Assembly (NCBI RefSeq): GCF_022682305.1
Contig: NZ_CP093528.1
Coordinates: 2,059,501-2,123,500 of the forward strand
Direction: 5' to 3'
From: Shinella zoogloeoides
GTDB taxonomy: Bacteria; Pseudomonadota; Alphaproteobacteria; Rhizobiales; Rhizobiaceae
DNA: 64,000 bases
Made by a program: the position numbers and the translations under genes. The notes beneath the pieces are model-generated. The model was not told where the DNA came from and searched no databases. It saw only the letters and a program-made list of their open reading frames with translations. This document shows, one piece after another, positions 41,761-49,187 of the stretch (the first letter of the stretch is position 1; every line of letters starts with the position of its first letter).

Positions 41761-42729
41761 ATGACACGCACCATCGTCGCCTCGGCCACCCGCGAAATCG
41801 TCATCGGTTTCGACCAGCCCTTCTGCGTCATTGGCGAACGCATCAACCCGACCGGCCGCAAGAAGCTGGCCGCGGAAATGCAGGCCGGCAATTTCGAGAC
41901 CGTCATCAAGGACGCGCTGGAACAGGTCGCCGCCGGCGCGACGATGCTCGACATCAATGCGGGCGTGACCTCCGTCAACCCGAACGAAACCGAGCCGGGC
42001 CTGCTCGTCCAGACGCTGGAGATCGTCCAGGGCCTCGTCGACATCCCGCTCGCCATCGACTCCTCGGTCACCGCCGCCATCGAGGCCGGCCTGAAGGTCG
42101 CCAAGGGCCGCCCGCTGGTGAACTCGGTCACGGGTGAAGAAGAGAAGCTCGAAGCCATTCTCCCGCTGGTCAAGAAATACGACGTTCCGGTCGTCGCCAT
42201 CTCGAACGACGAGACCGGCATCTCCATGGACCCGGACGTGCGCTTCGCCGTCGCCAAGAAGATCGTCGAGCGCGCCATGGACCACGGCATCAAGCCGCAT
42301 GACATCGTCGTCGACCCGCTCGTCATGCCGATCGGCGCTCTCGGCGATGCCGGCCGCCAGGTCTTCCAGCTGCTCTATCGCCTGCGCAACGAACTCAAGG
42401 TCAACACGACCTGCGGCCTCTCCAACATCTCCTTCGGCCTGCCGCACCGCCATGGCATCAATGCCGGCTTCATCCCGATGGTCATCGGCGCCGGCATGAC
42501 CTCCGCCATCATGAACCCCTGCCGCCCGCAGGAAATGGAAGCCGTGCGCGCCGCCAACGTGCTCAATGGCACCGACGCGAACTGCACCAACTGGATCATG
42601 ACCTACCGTGACCACAAGCCCGCCGAAGGCGGCGCGGCGGCTGGTGCCGCCGCAGCAGCCCCGGCCGCCGGCGGCGGTCGCCGTGGCGGCCGCGCAGCCC
42701 GCGCCGGCGCCGGCGCGGCCCGGGAATAA
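41761..42729 (+). CDS. methyl-THF:corrinoid methyltransferase (pterin-binding, MtgA/AcsE-like)
   Basis: A 322-residue DHPS-like barrel. VIGERINPTGRKKLA, LDINAG, SNDETG and the DPLVMPIG block are typical of methyltetrahydrofolate:corrinoid methyltransferases (MtgA, MtvA, AcsE, MetH pterin domain). It should accept the methyl from the corrinoid protein onto THF. Residues from about 293 to the end are a tail of Ala, Gly and Arg (AAGGGRRGGRAARAGAGAAR), unusual for the family and matched by the charged tails on the MttB-type, ASKHA and Bmt proteins. AGAGGAAC precedes the ATG. Confidence 0.88.
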   Translation: MTRTIVASATREIVIGFDQPFCVIGERINPTGRKKLAAEMQAGNFETVIKDALEQVAAGATMLDINAGVTSVNPNETEPGLLVQTLEIVQGLVDIPLAIDSSVTAAIEAGLKVAKGRPLVNSVTGEEEKLEAILPLVKKYDVPVVAISNDETGISMDPDVRFAVAKKIVERAMDHGIKPHDIVVDPLVMPIGALGDAGRQVFQLLYRLRNELKVNTTCGLSNISFGLPHRHGINAGFIPMVIGAGMTSAIMNPCRPQEMEAVRAANVLNGTDANCTNWIMTYRDHKPAEGGAAAGAAAAAPAAGGGRRGGRAARAGAGAARE

Positions 42730-42730
42730 C

Positions 42731-43054
42731 GTGGCCGGCGGGCGTCAGCTTCGTCGCGACGCCTTCAGCCTCTGGCTGGAGGCCCCTTTCGTGATCGCCA
42801 TGCGCTGCCACGAGATGGGCATGGCCGCAATGACGGGTTCGACGCAGGACACCGCCGAAATGACCCAGATGGTCACCGAGAAGATGGCTGCCGCGGCGGA
42901 AAGCGCCGTGGCGGCCAATTTTGCTTTGGCAAAGGCCCTGATGACGGCGGCGACGCCCGAAACCGCTGCCCGCGCCGTTTCCGAAGCCGCCTTGAAGCCC
43001 TACGGCAAGCGCGTGCGCCGCAATGCGAAGCGCCTCGCCGCCCGGAAGCGCTGA
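42731..43054 (+). CDS. phasin-like helical protein (107 aa)
   Basis: A probable GTG start at 42731, one base after the previous stop, gives 107 residues. It is almost wholly helical (FSLWLEAPFVIAMRCHEMGM; TEKMAAAAESAVAANFALAKAL) with a basic end (RNAKRLAARKR), and looks like granule-associated phasin-type proteins. No catalytic motif. Its place between the two enzymes that handle the corrinoid suggests a structural or scaffold role, which is only inference. Confidence 0.65.
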   Translation: MAGGRQLRRDAFSLWLEAPFVIAMRCHEMGMAAMTGSTQDTAEMTQMVTEKMAAAAESAVAANFALAKALMTAATPETAARAVSEAALKPYGKRVRRNAKRLAARKR

Positions 43055-43090
43055 CATGGCCGGCCGTGTCTGCAAGAGAGAGTATGAGCG

Positions 43091-45163
43091 ATGCGCATCG
43101 AAGGTGAGAGCGAGACCAATATGACGGAAGCCTCGGCAAAGGAACCGCTCGTCCTCTTCATGCCCTCGGGCAAGCGCGGCCGCTTCCCGATCGGCACGCC
43201 TGTCCTGGAAGCCGCGCGCAAGCTGGGCGTCTATGTCGAGAGCGTATGCGGCGGGCGCGCGACCTGCGGGCGCTGTCAGATCGAGGTGCAGGAAGGCAAC
43301 TTCGCCAAGCACAAGATCGTCTCTTCGCTCGACCACATCTCCGAAAAGGGTCCGAAGGAAGAGCGCTACGAGAAAATCCGCGGTCTTCCCGAAGGACGCC
43401 GCCTCTCCTGCTCCGCCCTCATCCTCGGTGACCTCGTCGTCGACGTGCCGCAGGACACCGTGATCAACGCGCAGGTCGTGCGCAAGGCCGCGACGGACCG
43501 AGTCATCGAGCGCAACGCCGCCGTCCAGCTCTGCTATGTCGAGGTGGACGAGCCCGACATGCACAAGCCGCTCGGCGACCTCGACCGTCTCAAGGTCATG
43601 CTGGAGAAGGACTGGGGCTGGAAGGATTTGCTGATTGCCCCGCACCTCATCCCGCAGGTCCAGTCGATCCTGCGCAAGGGCGAGTGGGGCGTTACCGCCG
43701 CCATCCACCGCGACATGGATTCGTCGCGCCCCTTCATCGTCGGCCTCTGGCCGGGCCTCAAGAACGAGGCCTACGGCATCGCCTGCGATATCGGCTCGAC
43801 GACCATCGCCATGCATCTCGTCTCGCTGCTCTCGGGCCGCATCGTCGCCTCGTCCGGCACGTCGAACCCGCAGATCCGCTTCGGCGAGGACCTGATGAGC
43901 CGCGTTTCCTACGTCATGATGAACCCGGACGGTCGGGAAGCCATGACCAAGGCGGTGCGCGAGGCCGTCAACGGCCTGATCGGCAAGGTCTGCGAGGAAG
44001 GTGAGGTCGACCGCCACGATATTCTCGACATGGTGTTCGTCGCCAACCCGATCATGCACCACCTCTTCCTCGGCATCGATCCAACGGAACTCGGCCAGGC
44101 GCCCTTCGCCCTCGCCGTGTCCGGCGCGCTGCAATACTGGGCGCATGAGATCGATATCGACGTGAACCGCGGCGCGCGGCTCTACACCCTGCCCTGCATC
44201 GCCGGCCATGTCGGCGCGGATGCGGCAGGCGCGACGCTTTCGGAAGGCCCCTATCGGCAGGACCGCATGATGCTGCTGGTCGACGTCGGCACCAATGCGG
44301 AAATCGTGCTCGGTAACCGGAGCCGCGTCGTCGCCGCCTCCTCGCCCACCGGCCCGGCCTTCGAGGGCGCGGAAATCTCCTCCGGCCAGCGCGCCGCCCC
44401 TGGCGCCATCGAGCGCGTGCGCATCGACCCCGCCACGCTGGAGCCGAAGTTCCGCGTCATCGGCGTCGACAAGTGGTCCGACGAGGAGGGTTTTGCGGAA
44501 GCCGCGTCCGGCGTCGGCGTCACCGGCATCTGCGGCTCGGCGATCATCGAGGTCGTCGCTGAAATGTACCTCTCCGGCATCATCTCCGAGGATGGCGTGG
44601 TCGATGGCTCCATGGCCGAGCGCAGCCCGCGCATTCTCCAGAACGGCCGCACCTTCTCCTACCTGCTGCATGACGGCGAGCCGCGCATCACGGTGACGCA
44701 GAACGATATCCGAGCCATCCAGCTCGCCAAATCCGCGCTCTATGCCGGCATCAAGCTGCTGATGGAAAAGCAGGGCATCGAGCATGTCGACACGATCCGC
44801 TTCGCCGGCGCGTTCGGATCCTTCATCGATCCGAAATACGCCATGGTGCTCGGCCTCATCCCGGACTGCGACCTTGCCGAGGTGAAGGCCGTCGGCAACG
44901 CGGCCGGCACCGGCGCGCTGATGGCGCTGCTCAACCGCGACCATCGCCGCGAGATCGAGAAGGAGGTCGCCCGCATCGAGAAGATCGAGACGGCGCTTGA
45001 GCCGAACTTCCAGCAGCTCTTCGTCAACGCCATGGCCATGCCGAACAAGGTGGACGCCTTCCCCGAGCTCGCCAAGGTGGTCACGCTGCCGGAACGCAAG
45101 GTACTCTCCGACGATGGCGGCGGCGAAGGTGGCGGACGACGCAGGCGGCGCAGCCGCGAGTAA
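43091..45163 (+). CDS. ASKHA-domain reductive activator of corrinoid proteins (RACE/RamA-like)
   Basis: A 690-residue activator. The N-terminal 2Fe-2S ferredoxin domain has Cys53, Cys59, Cys62 and Cys107 (VCGGRATCGRCQ..LSC). A linker follows, then a large ASKHA-fold ATPase (IACDIGSTTIAMHL; LLVDVGTNAEIVLG; ASSPTGPAFEG; FAGAFGSFIDPKYA). Such proteins use ATP to reduce inactive Co(II) corrinoid back to Co(I), which matters most in oxygen. The tail (DDGGGEGGGRRRRRSRE) repeats the Arg/Gly-rich theme of the cluster. An alternative start is ATG 43121 (MTEASAKEP). Confidence 0.9.
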   Translation: MRIEGESETNMTEASAKEPLVLFMPSGKRGRFPIGTPVLEAARKLGVYVESVCGGRATCGRCQIEVQEGNFAKHKIVSSLDHISEKGPKEERYEKIRGLPEGRRLSCSALILGDLVVDVPQDTVINAQVVRKAATDRVIERNAAVQLCYVEVDEPDMHKPLGDLDRLKVMLEKDWGWKDLLIAPHLIPQVQSILRKGEWGVTAAIHRDMDSSRPFIVGLWPGLKNEAYGIACDIGSTTIAMHLVSLLSGRIVASSGTSNPQIRFGEDLMSRVSYVMMNPDGREAMTKAVREAVNGLIGKVCEEGEVDRHDILDMVFVANPIMHHLFLGIDPTELGQAPFALAVSGALQYWAHEIDIDVNRGARLYTLPCIAGHVGADAAGATLSEGPYRQDRMMLLVDVGTNAEIVLGNRSRVVAASSPTGPAFEGAEISSGQRAAPGAIERVRIDPATLEPKFRVIGVDKWSDEEGFAEAASGVGVTGICGSAIIEVVAEMYLSGIISEDGVVDGSMAERSPRILQNGRTFSYLLHDGEPRITVTQNDIRAIQLAKSALYAGIKLLMEKQGIEHVDTIRFAGAFGSFIDPKYAMVLGLIPDCDLAEVKAVGNAAGTGALMALLNRDHRREIEKEVARIEKIETALEPNFQQLFVNAMAMPNKVDAFPELAKVVTLPERKVLSDDGGGEGGGRRRRRSRE

Positions 45164-45221
45164 GGACGTCACCGGCCTTTTCCTCGTCCCAAAGCGGCCC
45201 TACGATGGGCTGCCGAAGACA

Positions 45222-45638
45222 ATGAGAATCACCATGACCAGTTCCCCTATCGCCGCCATCGCCCTGTGTGTCGTGCTCGCCTCGCCCGCTTTCGCCGATA
45301 CCTATGCGGCTGTCAGCAACACGGCGATGTCCATCACCGGCGACATAGAGCTGGACGAGACCGGCATCACCTTCGAGAACGGCGAACAGCTCACCTTCGA
45401 CGAGCAGGTGGCCGACCGGCTGACGGTCGACGGCCAGCCGGTGGAGGCCCACGTCTTCCGCCTCGCGCAAGCCCGCGATCCGGTCCTGCTCAACGGCAAC
45501 AGGCTGTGCGGCGCGCCCGTGACCTATGCCGCATCGTGGGAGACGAGCGACGGCGACGGCACGGTGCTCGCCGTCTTCTCGACGCCGGAGCCACCGCAGA
45601 GCGACGCCGACATGTGCGCGTCCTACACCTACGAATAG
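45222..45638 (+). CDS. secreted hypothetical protein (138 aa)
   Basis: An exported protein with a signal peptide (SPIAAIALCVVLASPAFA) and a mature domain of about 112 residues with two Cys (RLCGAPV and ADMCASY). It matches no family I can name. ATG 45222 or 45234 could start it; neither has a strong ribosome site. It follows the ASKHA gene by 58 bases on the same strand and converges with a LysR gene, four bases apart. Confidence 0.65.
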   Translation: MRITMTSSPIAAIALCVVLASPAFADTYAAVSNTAMSITGDIELDETGITFENGEQLTFDEQVADRLTVDGQPVEAHVFRLAQARDPVLLNGNRLCGAPVTYAASWETSDGDGTVLAVFSTPEPPQSDADMCASYTYE

Positions 45639-45641
45639 GTC

Positions 45642-46559
45642 TCAGCAGGCGACCTGCAGCATGTCCATCGGCCGGCGCTCCATGCGGGCGAAGGCGGCGC
45701 GGATATAATCCGCGACGGCCTGCGCCGGGGTCTCGGCCTCATCGCTGACCACGAGGCCGATGAGATAGTGGCCGAGATCCGGCAGACCGTCCTTCTCGCC
45801 GAGCGCCACCATGTCGTCGCCGACGAGGAAGCGGGCGAGCGGAGCGACGGCGAGATCCGCGCGGATGGCGGCGCGCTGGCCCATGTGATGGGCGCAGAAA
45901 TAGGCAACGCGGAAATCCCGGCCCGACCGGCTGAGTTCCTCCAGCGCGCGGGCGCGCCAGATGCACCCCTCCTCCCAGACGGAGACCGGCAGCGGATTCT
46001 TCAGATGGGCGTTGCCACAGTTCTTGCCCGCCCACACAAGCTGCTCCTTGAGCAGGATTTCACCGGGAACGGGAAGGACACCATCCGTCGCGTTGAAGAT
46101 CGCAAGGTCGAGCCGGCGTTCGGCGACGGCGCGGCGCAGATTCGCGCTGTTCTCGATGGACACGTTGACGGCGATGGACGGATAGGTCTCGGCAAAACGG
46201 CGCAGCACCTCCGGCAGGATAAGCTCGCCCACGTCGTCCGGCGCGCCGAGCCGCACGACGCCGTTCATCTCCGGCATCATGAAGCGCGAGACCGCCTCGT
46301 TGCTGAGCGCGATCAGCCGGCGCGCATAGGACAGCAGCACCTCGCCGTGATGGGTCAGCACCACCGAGCGCGCGTCGCGGCGAAACAGGGTGCAGCCCAG
46401 AAGCTCCTCCAGCTTCTTGATCTGCATGGAAACCGCCGAGGGCGTGCGGTGCACGGTCTCGGCCGCCGTGGTGAAATTTCCTGTCTCGGCGATCGCCACG
46501 AAGGTTCTGAGGATATCCAGCTCCAGCAAGGGGAGCGTCTGGCGCATCAGCAGGTTCAT
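45642..46559 (-). CDS. LysR-family transcription regulator, divergent from DUF1127 genes
   Basis: A 305-residue LTTR. The helix-turn-helix is in LDILRTFVAIAETGNFTTAAETVHRTPSAVSMQIKKLEE, very like the first LysR of the window (29560). The start at 46559 has a perfect GGAGG five bases before it. It faces two DUF1127-type genes across a motif shared with the other LysR/DUF1127 pair. A VtlR-like role (activation of DUF1127 micro-proteins, as in Brucella) is a reasonable hypothesis. Confidence 0.83.
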   Translation of the reverse strand: MNLLMRQTLPLLELDILRTFVAIAETGNFTTAAETVHRTPSAVSMQIKKLEELLGCTLFRRDARSVVLTHHGEVLLSYARRLIALSNEAVSRFMMPEMNGVVRLGAPDDVGELILPEVLRRFAETYPSIAVNVSIENSANLRRAVAERRLDLAIFNATDGVLPVPGEILLKEQLVWAGKNCGNAHLKNPLPVSVWEEGCIWRARALEELSRSGRDFRVAYFCAHHMGQRAAIRADLAVAPLARFLVGDDMVALGEKDGLPDLGHYLIGLVVSDEAETPAQAVADYIRAAFARMERRPMDMLQVAC

Positions 46560-46603
46560 TGCCGCCTCCATGGATCAGAAAATCTGAAGCAAAGACTAAC
46601 TTC

Positions 46604-46621
46604 ATTTCGTTTGATTGAAAT
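46604..46621. promoter_or_regulatory. TTCGTTTG motif, copy 2 (LysR/DUF1127 intergenic)
   Basis: ATTTCGTTTGATTGAAAT has ATTTC-N8-GAAAT dyad symmetry, as expected of a LysR box. It lies 45 bases from the LysR start and 55 from the DUF1127 start. Confidence 0.6.
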
Positions 46622-46675
46622 ACGAGATGGGCGGATAGTCAATCTGCAAAGCCATCGAATGGAAGGAAAAACGCC

Positions 46676-46894
46676 ATGAACACGCAAAAATCGTTGTCGG
46701 ACGGCGCCAATCTCGCCGTTCTCGTCCGTGGAAACGGATTCTCCTATGCCATCCGGCGCTTCGTCGGCGAGGCCATCGCGGCCCGCCGCAAACGCGCCGC
46801 CATCCGCCATACGGCCTATGAACTGGACCAGCTCCCCTTCTACCTGCAGCAGGACATCGACTGGCCGGCCATAGGAAAACATGAAGAACGCTGA
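46676..46894 (+). CDS. DUF1127-like small protein (72 aa)
   Basis: A basic protein starting MNTQKSLSDGANLAVLV; its C-terminal half (RRKRAAIRHTAYELDQLPFY then QQDIDWP) follows the DUF1127 pattern of a basic helix then a D-I-G/W turn. AAGGAAAA precedes the ATG. It is divergent from LysR and upstream of another DUF1127 gene. Confidence 0.7.
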   Translation: MNTQKSLSDGANLAVLVRGNGFSYAIRRFVGEAIAARRKRAAIRHTAYELDQLPFYLQQDIDWPAIGKHEER

Positions 46895-46910
46895 TCCATC
46901 CAATCAAATA

Positions 46911-46926
46911 TATTCGTTTGTGTGAT
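46911..46926 (+). promoter_or_regulatory. TTCGTTTG motif, copy 3 (upstream of second DUF1127 gene)
   Basis: TATTCGTTTGTGTGAT, 14 of 16 bases identical to the copy at 30481, 74 bases before the DUF1127 ATG at 47000. It suggests this gene has its own promoter rather than only read-through. Confidence 0.6.
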
Positions 46927-46999
46927 GCATGAGGTTACGAGATAGTCACGATCAAGGTCGCGACCTTTCGATACCTCCCAAGCTCGAAAGGACCCTGAA

Positions 47000-47191
47000 A
47001 TGGCAATAGCATTGGATCATCGCCCGGCAAGGCGCGCAGCCGCCGGCAGCTTTACCCGTCTCGTGCAGGATGGCCTTGCACGCATCGCATCCGCATGGCG
47101 GCGCTACCGCGTCCAGCGCGAACTCGAAGGCCTGTCCTATGACCAGCGCAAGGACATCGGCTTCCGCGCGTGGGACAAGAACACGCGATGA
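47000..47191 (+). CDS. DUF1127 domain protein (63 aa)
   Basis: A typical DUF1127 micro-protein: the C-terminal WRRYRVQRELEGLSYDQRKD with IGFRAWD is the family core. AAAGGACCC precedes the ATG. It has its own copy of the TTCGTTTG motif and an intrinsic terminator about 45 bases downstream, so it is probably a separate short transcript. Confidence 0.85.
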   Translation: MAIALDHRPARRAAAGSFTRLVQDGLARIASAWRRYRVQRELEGLSYDQRKDIGFRAWDKNTR

Positions 47192-47237
47192 CGGACGACT
47201 GTAGCGGCGACATGCCGAAGGAAGACGACGCCGAACG

Positions 47238-47275
47238 CCGCCGGAGCTGACCTCGAAAGTCTCTCCGGCGGTTTT
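47238..47275 (+). terminator. intrinsic terminator after the DUF1127 gene
   Basis: CCGCCGGAG (47238-47246) pairs with CTCCGGCGG (47263-47271), followed by TTTT. Confidence 0.82.
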
Positions 47276-47284
47276 CATTGCGGC

Positions 47285-47884
47285 CTACAGGATCGGGATA
47301 TGCGGAGCGGCACTCATGGGCAGGGCGCCCGTCAGCCGGGGGTCGTCGAAGATTTCGACCTGCCGCCGGACCGGCGTGAAGCCGGAGCGGATGTAAAAGC
47401 CCAGCGCCTGCGGCGAATCCAGCGTGCAGGTATGCAGCCAGAAGCGGCGAATGGGCGTCTGCGGCCGCGACCATGCCCGCGCGATGGCGTGGTTCATCAG
47501 CCAGCGCCCGGTTCCTTTGCCGATGACCGCCTCGGTCAGCCCGAAGAAGGCGAGTTCACAGCTTCCCTCTTCCCGGAAATCGAGTTCCAGCAACCCCTCG
47601 GCGCGCCCGTCCCGCACCACGGCATAAACGTCGACATCCGCATGATGGAGGATCGCGGCAAGCTCCGTCTCGGCCATCGCAAGGCGCGAGGTCCATAGCC
47701 ATTGCGCGCCGATGCGGCGGTAGAGATCGCCGTACCAGGCGGGGTCCGCCTTTTCGACAGGCGCAAGTACGATGCCGGGCTGGTCGATCTCGACATGGCG
47801 TTCCATCGGCGCGGACATCTCAAGGCAGGTCACCACCGCCGCGAGCTTTCCCGCCGGCACATCCGAATATCCGTCTGGCAGCAT
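47285..47884 (-). CDS. GNAT-family N-acetyltransferase
   Basis: A 199-residue GNAT protein. The acetyl-CoA loop region is ELAFFGLTEAVIGKGTGRWLM (G-x-G-x-G/A-type), followed by LDSPQALGFYIRSGF at the C-terminus. The first 55 residues (LPDGYSDVPAGKLAAVVTCL) belong to a subgroup of similar alphaproteobacterial proteins. The start at 47884 is chosen by GAAGGGGA seven bases upstream; the frame stays open to 47980. Substrate unknown. Confidence 0.75.
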   Translation of the reverse strand: MLPDGYSDVPAGKLAAVVTCLEMSAPMERHVEIDQPGIVLAPVEKADPAWYGDLYRRIGAQWLWTSRLAMAETELAAILHHADVDVYAVVRDGRAEGLLELDFREEGSCELAFFGLTEAVIGKGTGRWLMNHAIARAWSRPQTPIRRFWLHTCTLDSPQALGFYIRSGFTPVRRQVEIFDDPRLTGALPMSAAPHIPIL

Positions 47885-48154
47885 CCAGCAGTCCCCTTCG
47901 ATCGTCTGCGCCGTTGTGACCGCCCGCACGGGCCATGTCAAACCGGCGCGCATGGAGGAGGTTTGTCGCGTTTTGACCATTACGTAAGGTGCGTCGCAAA
48001 CACATAAGAGCCGGCGCCCGTCACAATTCCGCCGGAAGCCCCTGACATCGCAACGTTACGTGACAGGCTCCAGTCGCAACCATCCTTGTGGCTGTCGCAA
48101 AAATACTAGCGCAGCCGCCGCCTCGCCTGCGACGCTTGCGGCATCTCCCCCGGC

Positions 48155-49174
48155 ATGGACACTCCGATGAACAAGCAAGACGTCAAGAAGCGCTCTCTCG
48201 TTTTCTTCCTCGTGCCCAATTTCTCCATGCTGCCCTTCTCGGCCGCCATCGAGACGCTGCGCATCGCAAACCGCATGCTGGGCTACGAGGCCTATACCTG
48301 GCGGCTCGCCTCAACGGACGGCCAGCAGGTGCTTTCCTCCAGCGGCATCGGGATCGAGGTGAATTCCTCGCTCGCCGACGAGCGCAAGCATCTCGGCGGC
48401 GAGAACCGGCCCTCCATGGTGCTGGTCTGTTCCGGCATCTATGTCGAGGACTTCAGCAACAAGTCCGTCAATGCCTGGCTGCGCGAGGTCTATAACCGCG
48501 GCATCGCCGTCGGCTCGCTCTGTACGGGCGCGCATGTGCTGGCGCAGGCCGGCCTGCTGACCGGCAAGCGCTGCGCGATCCACTGGGAGAACCTGCCGGG
48601 CTTCGCCGAGGCCTTCCCGCAGGCCGACGTCTATGCCGACCTCTACGAGATCGACAGCAATATCTACACCTGTGCCGGCGGCACCGCCTCGCTGGACATG
48701 ATGCTGAACCTGATCGACCAGGATTTCGGCGAGAACCTCGTCAACCGCGTCTGCGAACAGGCGCTGACCGACCGCGTGCGCGGCCCGCACGACCGCCAGC
48801 GCCTACCGCTGCGCGCCCGCCTCGGCGTGCAGAACGCCAAGGTCCTGTCGATCATCGAACTGATGGAAAAGAACCTCGCCGAGCCGCTGTCCCTGCTGGA
48901 GATCGCCGACGGCGCCGACCTCTCCCGCCGGCAGATCGAGCGGCTGTTCCGTCAGGAAATGGGCCGCTCGCCCGCCCGCTACTATCTCGAAATCCGGCTC
49001 GACCGCGCGCGCCATCTGCTGGTGCAGTCCTCGATGCCCGTGGTGGAGGTGGCCGTCGCCTGCGGCTTCGTCTCCGCCTCGCACTTCTCCAAGTGTTATC
49101 GCGAACTCTACAACCGCTCGCCCCAGCAGGAGCGCGCCGAGCGCAAGCTGACGCTCTCGACCCTCGCGCGCTGA
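48155..49174 (+). CDS. GlxA-family AraC-type regulator (GbdR/CdhR-like)
   Basis: A 339-residue two-domain regulator: an N-terminal DJ-1/PfpI class I amidotransferase-like domain (about 15-195, with GSLCTGAHVLAQAGLLTGKRC) and a C-terminal AraC helix-turn-helix (LSLLEIADGADLSRRQIERLF; VVEVAVACGFVSASHFSKCYR). This architecture includes GbdR and CdhR, which control betaine and carnitine catabolism in pseudomonads. With betaine uptake, bmt and the corrinoid demethylase nearby, control of methylamine-type catabolism is plausible but unproven. An ATG at 48167 is an alternative start. Confidence 0.85.
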   Translation: MDTPMNKQDVKKRSLVFFLVPNFSMLPFSAAIETLRIANRMLGYEAYTWRLASTDGQQVLSSSGIGIEVNSSLADERKHLGGENRPSMVLVCSGIYVEDFSNKSVNAWLREVYNRGIAVGSLCTGAHVLAQAGLLTGKRCAIHWENLPGFAEAFPQADVYADLYEIDSNIYTCAGGTASLDMMLNLIDQDFGENLVNRVCEQALTDRVRGPHDRQRLPLRARLGVQNAKVLSIIELMEKNLAEPLSLLEIADGADLSRRQIERLFRQEMGRSPARYYLEIRLDRARHLLVQSSMPVVEVAVACGFVSASHFSKCYRELYNRSPQQERAERKLTLSTLAR

Positions 49175-49187
49175 GGCCCGGCGGGCC

